A program made the translations under genes and the position numbers. A stretch of DNA of 7,563 bases, taken from NCBI GenBank assembly GCA_964520885.1, contig CAZFQD010000109.1:1-7563 (forward strand). The letters run 5' to 3'. This document shows positions 1 to 5,782 of this stretch, piece after piece. Position 1 is the stretch's first letter. Each line of letters opens with the position of its first letter. The notes beneath the pieces are model-generated. The model had not been told where the DNA came from. It did not search any database and saw only the letters and a list, made by a program, of their open reading frames with translations. Source of the DNA: CAZFQD01 sp964520885. Lineage in GTDB: Bacteria > Bacillota > Clostridia > Oscillospirales > SIG519.

Positions 1-161
1 TTTGCATTTTTCCATAAAGATTTTCTTTTAAGCCGTATTATAACTGCTTTGTTCTCTTCACAACCCTCACATAATGTTAAATACTTTGATAAAACAACAT
101 CTTTTTTTGTTAGTTTAGTGTCATTTAATTTATTAAAACATTCAATACAAAATTCCGCCAT
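1..161 (-). CDS. Small CxxC/CxxC zinc-binding protein, 3' end outside window
   Basis: The reading frame starts at ATG 161 and stays open for 53 codons to the window edge. A GGAGG Shine-Dalgarno site (170-174) sits 8 bases before the start. The protein begins MAEFCIECFNKLN and has a second pair, LCEGCEENK, so four cysteines in two CxxC knuckles (residues 5/8 and 31/34) are placed to bind one zinc ion. The visible C-terminal part is basic (RLKRKS). It resembles short uncharacterised Firmicute proteins of this shape that I recall, but I know of no assigned function. It is divergent from the XRE regulator at 275 and its promoter overlaps a probable operator, so it is likely controlled by that regulator. 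It is too short for a zinc-ribbon enzyme. An adaptor or nucleic-acid-binding role is possible but unproven. Confidence 0.8.
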   Translation of the reverse strand, partial: MAEFCIECFNKLNDTKLTKKDVVLSKYLTLCEGCEENKAVIIRLKRKSLWKNA

Positions 162-189
162 AATAAAAACCTCCAAAATAATGAATAGT

Positions 190-205
190 GCTCTATTATT
201 AGAGC
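190..205. promoter_or_regulatory. Probable operator O1 (GCTCTA-N4-TAGAGC dyad)
   Basis: A perfect 6-bp inverted repeat, GCTCTA/TAGAGC, with a 4-bp spacer lies at the predicted transcription start of the minus-strand zinc-binding protein gene. A related site recurs at 243-260, next to the XRE regulator start. Dyads of this size are typical for dimeric HTH repressors, so the 275-508 product is the obvious candidate ligand (inference). Confidence 0.55.
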
Positions 206-206
206 A

Positions 207-235
207 ATAATAACACAAATATGCTTTAATATCAA
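207..235 (-). promoter_or_regulatory. Sigma-A promoter of the zinc-binding protein gene
   Basis: On the minus strand TTGATA (230-235) is followed after exactly 17 bp by TATTAT (207-212). Transcription would start near position 200, inside the dyad at 190-205, leaving a leader of about 40 nt before the ATG at 161. Both boxes are close to consensus. The overlap of start site and dyad suggests direct repression. Confidence 0.7.
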
Positions 236-242
236 GTTAAAT

Positions 243-260
243 ATTCTAAATTTAGAGCAA
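243..260. promoter_or_regulatory. Probable operator O2 (CTA-N4-TAGAGC, related to O1)
   Basis: The palindrome TCTAAATTTAGA (245-256) extends to TAGAGCAA, and it shares the pattern TCTA-N4-TAGAGCAA with O1. The register offset between the two sites is 53 bp, about five helical turns. It lies 15 bp before the regulator start codon, where it could block expression of the regulator itself (autorepression). I found no convincing -35/-10 pair for the regulator. Confidence 0.5.
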
Positions 261-274
261 AGTGAAGTGTTAAT

Positions 275-508
275 ATGGAGCAATTTATAAAAAGCAATAA
301 AACAATAGGCAAAAACATTAAATTAGCCCGCAAGAAAAATAAAATGACACAGGACCAGCTCTGTGCAAAAATGCAACTTTTTGAGTGCGATATATCAAGG
401 GGAACACTTGCAAAAATTGAAGCCGGTATTAGGCACATTTCGTTAGATGAACTGCGAGTAATCTCAAAAATATTAAATGTTGATTATAATTATTTATTAA
501 ATTATTAA
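275..508 (+). CDS. Small XRE-family helix-turn-helix regulator
   Basis: The 77-residue protein is essentially one Cro/C1-type HTH domain (residues about 11-74). Its pattern IGKNIKLARKKNKMTQDQL, then ISRGTLAKIEAGIRHISLDEL, then ILNVDYNYLL is characteristic of XRE DNA-binding proteins; the recognition helix lies around SRGTLAKIE. There is no effector or dimerisation domain beyond the HTH. ATG 275 is the only reasonable start, because an in-frame stop lies at 263-265 and the next Met falls inside the HTH. The Shine-Dalgarno site is weak (GTGAAG at 262-267). It is divergent from the zinc-binding protein gene, has operator-like dyads before it and a strong terminator after it, so it probably represses that gene and itself. 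Confidence 0.9.
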   Translation: MEQFIKSNKTIGKNIKLARKKNKMTQDQLCAKMQLFECDISRGTLAKIEAGIRHISLDELRVISKILNVDYNYLLNY

Positions 509-524
509 TCAAAAACAAATAACC

Positions 525-552
525 AAAGGACGAGCAAAAGCTCGTCCTTTTT
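525..552 (+). terminator. Rho-independent terminator after the XRE regulator
   Basis: An 11-bp perfect stem (AAAGGACGAGC paired with GCTCGTCCTTT) closes an AAAA loop and runs into a T-tract. It starts 17 bases after the stop codon. The A-rich left flank means it may also work in part on the minus strand. Confidence 0.92.
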
Positions 553-584
553 ATAGGCAAGAGTAGAACCCATGCAATTTAGTG

Positions 585-787
585 GTTAGAAGTTAGAGAA
601 TTAAAGAAAATGGCTTTGTAAAAATCCTCAGTCAGCTTTGCTGACAGCTCCTTTGAAAAAGGAGCCTTAAATAAATTGTTCGTTTTTCGCTGTTAATTGT
701 TTATTTATAAAAGACAAGAAAGAAAGAAATAAAAAATAAAATAAAGAAAATAGTTTTTTTACCTACATTTTCAATTTTCAACTTTCA
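585..787. repeat. Spacer element bounded by opposing heptad repeats
   Basis: The gene-free spacer 553-789 starts with plus-strand heptads GTTAGAA, GTTAGAG and AATTAAA (585-605). It ends with ATTTTCA, ATTTTCA and ACTTTCA (767-787), which read on the minus strand as TGAAAGT/TGAAAAT. The two ends therefore carry similar purine-rich heptads in opposite orientation. Just inside the left end is the 16-bp core AAAGAAAATGGCTTTG (603-618), which recurs inverted at 5814-5829. The middle holds a double hairpin (631-665) and a purine-rich tract (709-750). The LysM gene stop codon (790-792) abuts the right end. Confidence 0.55.
631..665. repeat. Tandem double-hairpin repeat unit
   Basis: Two adjacent perfect hairpins are separated by one base: GTCAGC-TTT-GCTGAC (631-645) and GCTCCTTT-GAA-AAAGGAGC (647-665). 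The arrangement CCTCAGTC...GACAGCTCC...GGAGCC matches, from memory, a palindromic intergenic repeat common in gut Clostridia. On the minus strand the pair is followed by GAGGATTTTT, so it might also end LysM gene transcripts. Confidence 0.6.
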
Positions 788-789
788 AC

Positions 790-1803
790 TTATTTAAGCC
801 CTGTCGCCACCATTATGCAATCCCTATGCTGTTGCAAATAAACTGCTGATGCTGTGCCATGGCTTGTGCTACCTAATAAATATAAATCAAAATGTCCTGC
901 TATGCCATTAGTTATAGTGTCATAAGAATGGGGCATACCGGATAAAGAAGCGGCAAAGTTAATTCCATTGTGGAAAATTACCACCGGTCTTGGTGCCCAA
1001 TTCCAAACAGGGAAAAGAGTTTTCATAATTTGGCTATCACTTGTTGTTAAGGTTTCAACATCTGAGTGATTTAATCCACCTAACATTTTTACTTGAAGTT
1101 GAAGACCTGTTTTTACATCTGTTATTAAAAAAATGTCGTTTCTTTTTATTAAATACTTTCCGTCCAAAAACCAATCTACTAATTTACCCACTCTAAGCGG
1201 TGCAGCACTTTCATTTGGCATTACTGCATAATTTCGTGGAGCATAGCCATTTATGGCAATTTTTTGCCCCTCGTTTAGCCATTCGCCCTTACGCATATAA
1301 TTATATTTCATTACATTTGCCACTGTTGTAGAATACTTTACAGCAACACTGCTTAAACTATCCCCCGCTTTAACTATATAGGTAACCGAAGGCCAATATA
1401 AAACAGGGGAGGGCTTTGAAGGTGTTACAACATTTTTTGTTGGGATATAAAGAACTTGCCCAATTTGTAAAATATCACTTGTTAAATTGTTATAATCTTT
1501 AATAGCTGTAACAGTAGTGTTATTGGCTGTTGAAATATACCAAAGGCTATCCCCGCTTTTTACAATATATTTTATAGCAGGTGCTAACAACAACTTTTGC
1601 CCAATGCTTAAATTATCGCTTGTTAAAGAATTAATCTCTTTTAGATTTGCAACTGTTGTGTTATAAGACCTTGAAATTTTCCAAAGTGAGTCGCCAGATT
1701 GAACTGTATAAATTCCGGTTGCACTTGCACAAATACTAAAAATTAATGCTAAAAATATAACAAACGAAATTATTTTTGAAAATAGTTTTAAGTTTGTTTT
1801 CAT
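790..1803 (-). CDS. Secreted protein with three LysM domains and a C-terminal domain of unknown function
   Basis: The start is ATG 1803, preceded by GGAGGG with good spacing. An upstream in-frame ATG at 1848 lies inside a terminator-like hairpin and would put 15 extra residues before the signal peptide. The 337-residue product has a signal peptide (basic start, hydrophobic 11-25, likely cut after ASA at 26-28). Three LysM peptidoglycan-binding domains follow at about 31-73, 79-121 and 142-184, each with a [IV]xxGDSL-type start and an IGQ/EGQ end. Residues 185-337 form a second domain with conserved-looking blocks HSDVET (246-251), WNWAPRPVVI, GMPHSYD (289-295) and GHFDLYL...SHGT (303-317). 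I recall this module in other clostridial LysM proteins, but its activity is not known to me. The His/Asp/Glu pattern would fit a metal-dependent wall enzyme. It acts outside the cell, probably at the wall. Confidence 0.9.
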   Translation of the reverse strand: MKTNLKLFSKIISFVIFLALIFSICASATGIYTVQSGDSLWKISRSYNTTVANLKEINSLTSDNLSIGQKLLLAPAIKYIVKSGDSLWYISTANNTTVTAIKDYNNLTSDILQIGQVLYIPTKNVVTPSKPSPVLYWPSVTYIVKAGDSLSSVAVKYSTTVANVMKYNYMRKGEWLNEGQKIAINGYAPRNYAVMPNESAAPLRVGKLVDWFLDGKYLIKRNDIFLITDVKTGLQLQVKMLGGLNHSDVETLTTSDSQIMKTLFPVWNWAPRPVVIFHNGINFAASLSGMPHSYDTITNGIAGHFDLYLLGSTSHGTASAVYLQQHRDCIMVATGLK

Positions 1804-1814
1804 ATAATCCCTCC

Positions 1815-1850
1815 AAAAAAAAGTATTGCCTAACAATTTTGTTGGCAATA
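1815..1850 (-). terminator. Terminator-like hairpin between the PNP gene and the LysM RBS
   Basis: On the minus strand a 12-bp stem with one bulged base (TATTGCC plus AACAA arms, 1824-1850) is followed by C and eight Ts. These Ts run directly into the GGAGGG Shine-Dalgarno site of the LysM gene. It lies 52 bp after the PNP stop and probably ends that operon. A candidate LysM promoter lies upstream of it (1861-1888), so it would also be in the LysM leader and could act as an attenuator. Confidence 0.8.
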
Positions 1851-1860
1851 CAAATGTAAC

Positions 1861-1888
1861 ATATTAAATTGCAAAAAACCTATGTAAA
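1861..1888 (-). promoter_or_regulatory. Candidate promoter for the LysM gene
   Basis: Minus-strand TTTACA (1883-1888) and TAATAT (1861-1866) are separated by 16 bp. The predicted start, near 1854, leaves a leader that contains the whole terminator-like hairpin. In AT-rich DNA such a match can be chance. Confidence 0.45.
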
Positions 1889-1901
1889 TTTTGTAAGTTG
1901 A

Positions 1902-2738
1902 TTAAATTTCATTAATAATTCCATTTATTAGAGAGCAAAAAACTTTAATTTTTTTGTTTGCCTCATTGGTTACATCTGCGTGAGTTAAAGGTTTTTCGGA
2001 TTTTTTTGCAACATTAGTAATTAATGAAATGCAAAGCACTTTCATTTTGCATTGAGCGGCAGAAATTACCTCAGCAACTGTGGACATTCCAACAACATCG
2101 GCACCCAAAATTTTAAGAGCATTAGTTTCTACTTTGGTTTCATATTGCGGTCCTGCCATATAGGCATAAACGCCTTGCTTTATATCAATTTTTAGGGTTT
2201 TTGCAACGGTTTTTGCTTTTCTTATTAAGTTTTTATCATAAACTGATGACATATCAAAAAATCTTTCGCCAAATTCCCCAATGTTTTTTCCTCGAGCAGG
2301 GCTGTCATTAGAGAATTTAATATGGTCATTAACAATCATTAAATCTCCAATTTCAAGGTTTTCATTTATTCCACCTGACGCATTAGAAATAATCAATGTT
2401 TCTATTCCCAACAAAGAAAAAACCCTAATAGGAAAGCAAATTTGCTCCATTGAATAGCCTTCGTAAAAATGGCAACGACCTTGCATAACCAAAACATCTT
2501 TATTACCTAATTTACCGTATAACAATTTTCCCTGATGTGATAAAGTTGTAGACACAGGAAAATTAGGTATATCTTTATAATCTATAACAATTGTATCTTC
2601 TAAAAGATTTCCAAAAGCTCCTAATCCAGAGCCTAAGATTATAGCAATTTTAGGAGCAGTCCCATTTAACCGCTCCTTAATATAATTCGCACTTATTTTA
2701 TAATCTTCAAAAACAAAGTTTTGTTGCATTAAGTTCAA
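1902..2738 (-). CDS. Purine-nucleoside phosphorylase (trimeric family)
   Basis: It catalyses phosphorolysis of purine (deoxy)nucleosides to free base and (deoxy)ribose-1-phosphate, for purine salvage in the cytoplasm. The 278 residues match the usual length of the trimeric PNP family. Visible motifs are the phosphate loop GSGLG (36-40), GRCHFYEG (87-94), SNASGG (118-123, usually TNAAGG), GPQYET with the purine-binding Glu (E200) and VGMSTVAEV (216-224). LITNVA carries the base-contacting Asn (N242). TTG 2738 is chosen as start: AAAGG lies 5 bases before it, while the internal ATG at 2729 would be 14 bases away. The Shine-Dalgarno site lies in the end of the upstream gene and the stop-to-start gap is one base, so the two are probably translationally coupled. 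Assignment to the guanosine/inosine type (punA or deoD-like naming) is not attempted. Confidence 0.95.
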   Translation of the reverse strand: MNLMQQNFVFEDYKISANYIKERLNGTAPKIAIILGSGLGAFGNLLEDTIVIDYKDIPNFPVSTTLSHQGKLLYGKLGNKDVLVMQGRCHFYEGYSMEQICFPIRVFSLLGIETLIISNASGGINENLEIGDLMIVNDHIKFSNDSPARGKNIGEFGERFFDMSSVYDKNLIRKAKTVAKTLKIDIKQGVYAYMAGPQYETKVETNALKILGADVVGMSTVAEVISAAQCKMKVLCISLITNVAKKSEKPLTHADVTNEANKKIKVFCSLINGIINEI

Positions 2739-2739
2739 G

Positions 2740-3102
2740 TTAACCTTTCAAAGCATTTCCGCAAGAGGCACAAAAAGCACTTTCCTCAGGATTTTCCTTG
2801 CCACATTTTGTGCAAATAATAACACCTTTGAGATCATTAGCTTCATCTTTTAATGAAGTAAGAGTTTCATTAAAATCATCAATTGCAGAAATTTTTTGGT
2901 CAATTTCCTCTGCAAATTCTCCTCTTCCCTTTGAAGATTCATACAACATTCTGCCTATTTCTAAATATGCTTTATTAATGGAGTTCACAGTTTCTGAAAT
3001 CTTCATATTAACCTTTTGCAATTCAACAAATTCGCCAGTTTTCTTTGTTGTAGTGTCCACTACATTTTTAGTTTTGTTCAAAAAATCATCAAGAAATCCC
3101 AT
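2740..3102 (-). CDS. Small coiled-coil protein with C-terminal zinc ribbon
   Basis: Residues 1-92 are charged and predicted helical, without a signal peptide or membrane segment. The start MGFLDDFLNKTKNVVDTTTKKTGEF resembles short clostridial zinc-ribbon proteins. Residues 97-114 form a zinc ribbon with cysteine pairs CTKCGKEN (97, 100) and FCASCG (111, 114), a very common 'CxxCG...FCxxCG' module. The cellular role is unknown to me; proteins of this type are often described only as zinc-ribbon domain proteins. The start has GGAG with a 9-base spacer. It is the first gene of a two-gene unit with PNP, almost touching it. Whether the pairing is functional or only convenient cannot be told from this window. 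Confidence 0.88.
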   Translation of the reverse strand: MGFLDDFLNKTKNVVDTTTKKTGEFVELQKVNMKISETVNSINKAYLEIGRMLYESSKGRGEFAEEIDQKISAIDDFNETLTSLKDEANDLKGVIICTKCGKENPEESAFCASCGNALKG

Positions 3103-3139
3103 AAATACACACTCCTTTTTTATTAGAAATAAGTAATAA

Positions 3140-3165
3140 TCAATATATTAAACACTATATATTGA
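3140..3165. repeat. AT-rich inverted repeat in the zinc-ribbon gene leader
   Basis: A perfect 9-bp inverted repeat (TCAATATAT/ATATATTGA) with an 8-base spacer lies between the promoter at 3186-3215 and the start at 3102. It could be an operator or a weak leader hairpin. In this AT-rich spacer chance is not excluded. Confidence 0.4.
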
Positions 3166-3185
3166 ATATAACTATCTATAAAATT

Positions 3186-3215
3186 ATTATAACATTTATT
3201 TTGTATATATTACAA
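3186..3215 (-). promoter_or_regulatory. Promoter of the zinc-ribbon/PNP operon
   Basis: Minus-strand TTGTAA (3210-3215), an 18-bp spacer and a perfect TATAAT (3186-3191) preceded by the extended -10 TG (3193-3194). The start would be near 3179, giving a leader of about 77 nt. Confidence 0.65.
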
Positions 3216-3241
3216 GCAAAATAAAAAAAATCTTTGTTTTA

Positions 3242-3250
3242 TGGTATAAT
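3242..3250 (+). promoter_or_regulatory. Extended -10 promoter of thpR
   Basis: TGGTATAAT is a perfect extended -10 box. The -35 position is A-rich with no good match, which is common when the TGn extension is present. It is about 30 bp from the start codon and divergent from the promoter at 3186-3215. Confidence 0.65.
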
Positions 3251-3281
3251 AATAATTAATTAAAGCAAAAGGGGATTAATT

Positions 3282-3803
3282 ATGCGGTTATTTATTGCAA
3301 TAAATTTTAATAAGGAAACAAAAGATTATATTCAAAAAGTATCACAGCAGTTAAAAGAATGTTCGCAAAGCGGAAATTTTACTAAATATAATAATTTGCA
3401 TTTAACTCTTGTTTTTATAGGCGAAGTAACTGAGGACAAAGTTTTTTTAATAAAAACTGCTATGAATAAAACTATTATAAAAGAGTTTGAATTAGCATTT
3501 GGCGGTATTGATTGCTTTAATCGTTCAGGTGGGGATATATTTTTCGTTGGAGTAAAAATGAATGAGCAATTAAAAAATCTTAATCACTTTCTTTTTAATG
3601 AACTAATTAAAAGCGGGTTTATAATCGAAAAAAAAGAATATTTGCCTCATTTAACACTCGCAAGGCAGGTAAAACTCAAATCTAAAATTGATATTGATAA
3701 TGAGGAAATATCAACATTAGTAAATAAAATTAGTTTAATGAAATCTGAAAGAATTAATGGGCAGTTAATATATTCTGAAATTTATAGTATTTTTTTAAAG
3801 TAA
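3282..3803 (+). CDS. thpR: RNA 2',3'-cyclic phosphodiesterase (2H family, ThpR / '2'-5' RNA ligase')
   Basis: The 173-residue protein has the start MRLFIAI typical of this family and both catalytic HxTx motifs of the 2H phosphoesterase superfamily: HLTL at 40-43 and HLTL at 123-126. They are about 83 residues apart, as expected for the two-lobed fold. The family opens 2',3'-cyclic phosphates on RNA ends and was first named for the reverse 2'-5' ligation activity; the physiological role is still uncertain. It is cytosolic, with no signal or membrane segment. The start is fixed by AAAGGGG 7 bases before ATG. It is followed 85 bp later by secG, which has its own promoter, so the two are probably separate transcription units with possible read-through. 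Confidence 0.93.
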   Translation: MRLFIAINFNKETKDYIQKVSQQLKECSQSGNFTKYNNLHLTLVFIGEVTEDKVFLIKTAMNKTIIKEFELAFGGIDCFNRSGGDIFFVGVKMNEQLKNLNHFLFNELIKSGFIIEKKEYLPHLTLARQVKLKSKIDIDNEEISTLVNKISLMKSERINGQLIYSEIYSIFLK

Positions 3804-3816
3804 AATAAAATTTTTC

Positions 3817-3845
3817 TTGCAAAAGGCAAAAATATATGCTATTAT
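3817..3845 (+). promoter_or_regulatory. Promoter of secG
   Basis: TTGCAA (3817-3822), a 17-bp spacer and TATTAT (3840-3845) with an extended TG at 3837-3838. An overlapping TATAAT at 3843-3848 has a less favourable 20-bp spacing. It lies just after the thpR stop. Confidence 0.65.
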
Positions 3846-3888
3846 AATTTTACTATTAAGAAAAGTTATTTTTTTGGGGGTATAAATT

Positions 3889-4152
3889 GTGGGCGTTTTT
3901 ACTAATACTTCAATTATTTTAGGTGTTATTGATTTATTTGTTTGTGTAGTTTTGATTGGTGTTGTTTTATTTCAACATGGGAAATCAGCTAATCTATCGG
4001 GAGCTATTGCAGGTGGAGCAGAAACCTTTTTCGGAAAAAACAAAGGTAGAACTATAGATGCAATACTTTCAAAGTGGACTTCTGTTATTGCAATTATTTT
4101 TGTTGTAGTTACTATAGTTATGAATGGTCTTTTGTTGGCGGGCAAGATATAA
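3889..4152 (+). CDS. secG: Protein-export membrane protein SecG
   Basis: This is the small third subunit of the SecYEG translocon, which aids preprotein movement across the membrane. The 87-residue length and two-helix layout are typical: membrane segments at about 9-28 and 64-84. The connecting loop has the family signature around LFQHGKSANLSGAIAGG and ETFFGKNKGRT. The start is GTG 3889, supported by GGGGG (3876-3880) with an 8-base spacer; no ATG gives the full first helix. In many Firmicutes secG is followed by rnr and smpB. Here a strong terminator and then phage-derived genes on the other strand follow, so that order is absent or was interrupted. Confidence 0.95.
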   Translation: MGVFTNTSIILGVIDLFVCVVLIGVVLFQHGKSANLSGAIAGGAETFFGKNKGRTIDAILSKWTSVIAIIFVVVTIVMNGLLLAGKI

Positions 4153-4169
4153 TTTTGTTGAATGAAATT

Positions 4170-4205
4170 AAAACCTTTTTGGAGATAATCCAAAAAGGTT
4201 TTTTT
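4170..4205 (+). terminator. Rho-independent terminator after secG
   Basis: A 14-bp perfect stem (AAAACCTTTTTGGA and its complement) with a GATAA loop ends in a T-run to 4205. It begins 18 bases after the secG stop. Its A-rich left arm means it could also stop minus-strand transcripts coming from the terminase genes. Confidence 0.93.
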
Positions 4206-4220
4206 GTGCAATAAAAAGAA

Positions 4221-4349
4221 ATGAAACTTAAACAAATCGTTTTTTATGGTAAGAATGATGAATCACAAACTATTTTACAATTTCTTTGTGGTTATAATTT
4301 TGGCAAGAGCAAAGCTATTGCCCTACAAAAACTTCCCATTTTCTACTAA
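4221..4349 (+). CDS. Possible 42-residue ORF or gene fragment
   Basis: An open frame from ATG 4221 to TAA 4349 encodes MKLKQIVFYGKNDESQTILQ and 22 further residues ending in LPIFY. The amino-acid mix looks protein-like (globular, not homopolymeric). There is only a weak purine-rich stretch (AAAAAGAA) before the start, and it lies right after the secG terminator with no clear promoter. I do not recognise it. It could be a small protein, the 5' remnant of a chromosomal gene cut off when the phage genes arrived, or chance. Confidence 0.25.
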   Translation: MKLKQIVFYGKNDESQTILQFLCGYNFGKSKAIALQKLPIFY

Positions 4350-4356
4350 AAAAATT

Positions 4357-4377
4357 TCTAATTCCTAATTCCTAAAT
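4357..4377. repeat. Heptad repeat at the terminase large subunit 3' end
   Basis: Three minus-strand heptads ATTTAGG, AATTAGG and AATTAGA lie exactly over the end of the terL frame. They encode its last residues (LGIRN) and its TAG stop (4358-4360). Confidence 0.7.
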
Positions 4378-5752
4378 AATCTATTAGTTGTTCATTTTCC
4401 GCTTTTGGCAACAAGTTAAATTCATCTTGGACATTTAATATTTGAGTTGATGCCTGCGGTCTTGACATTATGCCATATCTTAAACTATCCAAACTATGCG
4501 TTAACTCGTGAGGAATATTTGAAGCATCCTCCGCATTAATATTGCTGTGCTGAATTAAGGGCAAGCAACGCACCAAATTAGGACAAGCACCATCAAAAAA
4601 CGAAAGCCTTGCACGATTTATACCCATTTCATCGGTAAAAGGTTGTAGCCATTCTCTAAGCACTCGCCAACCTGATATGCGATTATCATTTGCCCTTATT
4701 AAACCGTTCAATCCCGCCTGAACCATAATTTGCATACCCGAAAGCCCTGTTTCTTGCCTTCTGTTCCATAAGTCAGGAGAGGCTACTGTATAGGCGATTT
4801 TTTCATCTTTTGGACTAAACTCTAAAATTATTTTAGCGGCACTTGATAGATTAAGATTTGGCTTATATAATTCTCTGTAAATATATGCTCTACCCTGCTC
4901 ATCTATTGCCCACCACAAGCAAGCCGTCATATCAAGCCCATAATCTAATGAGCGAAATTTAGCCCAATGCTTTTGGATTTTAAAGGGCTTAACAATATGT
5001 ATTTGACGCACAAACTCAGGAAAATACCGTCCCTCAAAAGCATCCCAATCGCCAAATAAAAGCCTTTTTCTTTCATATTCGGGCAGTTGATTTAACCTTT
5101 TTATATAATTCGGGTCTGCATTTAACAAAAAATGGTTGTCATAAACATTTGAAGGAATAAAAATATAACTTCTTTTATCCTCGTCATTAAAATGCTGTCC
5201 CCAATTGCCCTTATCAATAAACCTTTGCTTTATAAAACTATGCCCCACTCCACCGGGGTTTCCCGTTGATTTAATTTGCTTAGGGCAAGGATTAACTCCA
5301 CGAATTCTTGAAATTAAATAGGTATATTGAAACTGGGTAAAATGGGTAACCTCATCAAAACGAACCACATCATATTCAGCAGACTGATATTTTGTAACAT
5401 CACTTTCTGCATCACAATATCCAAATTCAATTATTGAGCCATTAGAAAAATACCATTTCTTTTGACTTTTAATATATTTGCCTGCTTTTTGAGGATACAA
5501 TTTAATGCTTTCCATAATTAGAGAGCGTTCAAGTTCTGGAAATGTCCGCCTTAAAATAAGTTGTTTTGAGCCTTTATATGTTATAGCAAATCGCAAAGCA
5601 TCCACTAACTGTCCAAAGGATTTTCCCCCACCTGCTGCTCCTCCAAAAAATACCTCATCATAATTTGCATCTATAAATTGCTGTTGCTTTTTTGTAACTT
5701 TTATCAAAAGTGAATTTTCACTGTTATTATTGTTTTTGTTTTTTTTGTTCAT
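4358..5752 (-). CDS. terL: Phage terminase large subunit
   Basis: This is the ATP-driven motor and headful nuclease for packaging phage DNA into procapsids. The 464-residue protein has an ATPase with Walker A GGAAGGGKS (37-45), Walker B VVRFDE (129-134) and a coupling motif STGNPGG (162-168). A C-terminal RNase H-like nuclease follows, with candidate metal-binding aspartates in SLDYGLD (D270), SPDLW (D327) and SLDSLRYG (D422). No frameshift or missing motif is seen, so it may be functional. The start has AAGGAG 5 bases before ATG 5752, and the first ten residues are Lys/Asn-rich. The last five or six residues and the stop come from a heptad repeat, so the native C-terminus may have been replaced. 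No portal gene follows, which is unusual: a portal gene normally comes next. Confidence 0.96.
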   Translation of the reverse strand: MNKKNKNNNNSENSLLIKVTKKQQQFIDANYDEVFFGGAAGGGKSFGQLVDALRFAITYKGSKQLILRRTFPELERSLIMESIKLYPQKAGKYIKSQKKWYFSNGSIIEFGYCDAESDVTKYQSAEYDVVRFDEVTHFTQFQYTYLISRIRGVNPCPKQIKSTGNPGGVGHSFIKQRFIDKGNWGQHFNDEDKRSYIFIPSNVYDNHFLLNADPNYIKRLNQLPEYERKRLLFGDWDAFEGRYFPEFVRQIHIVKPFKIQKHWAKFRSLDYGLDMTACLWWAIDEQGRAYIYRELYKPNLNLSSAAKIILEFSPKDEKIAYTVASPDLWNRRQETGLSGMQIMVQAGLNGLIRANDNRISGWRVLREWLQPFTDEMGINRARLSFFDGACPNLVRCLPLIQHSNINAEDASNIPHELTHSLDSLRYGIMSRPQASTQILNVQDEFNLLPKAENEQLIDYLGIRN

Positions 5753-5782
5753 ATAAGCTCCTTTTTACTAATTATTGTATTG

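Noticed and set aside
232..438. Minus-strand open frame of 68 codons opposite the XRE regulator
   Set aside because: It is antisense to a clear HTH gene, has no Shine-Dalgarno site, and its composition is a typical shadow of AT-rich coding DNA.
1801..1848. Longer LysM protein starting at ATG 1848
   Set aside because: The extra 15 residues are encoded by the terminator-like hairpin and T-run, while GGAGGG and the signal peptide fit ATG 1803.
2798..3136. Plus-strand open frame of 112 codons
   Set aside because: It is fully antisense to the zinc-ribbon gene, whose cysteine motifs, RBS and promoter are convincing; no RBS of its own.
3972..4235. Minus-strand open frame opposite secG
   Set aside because: It reads through the secG terminator on the opposite strand and has no RBS or recognisable motif.
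4206..4357. tRNA or tmRNA gene after secG, as often found in Firmicutes
   Set aside because: No cloverleaf, CCA end or T-loop sequence could be found on either strand.
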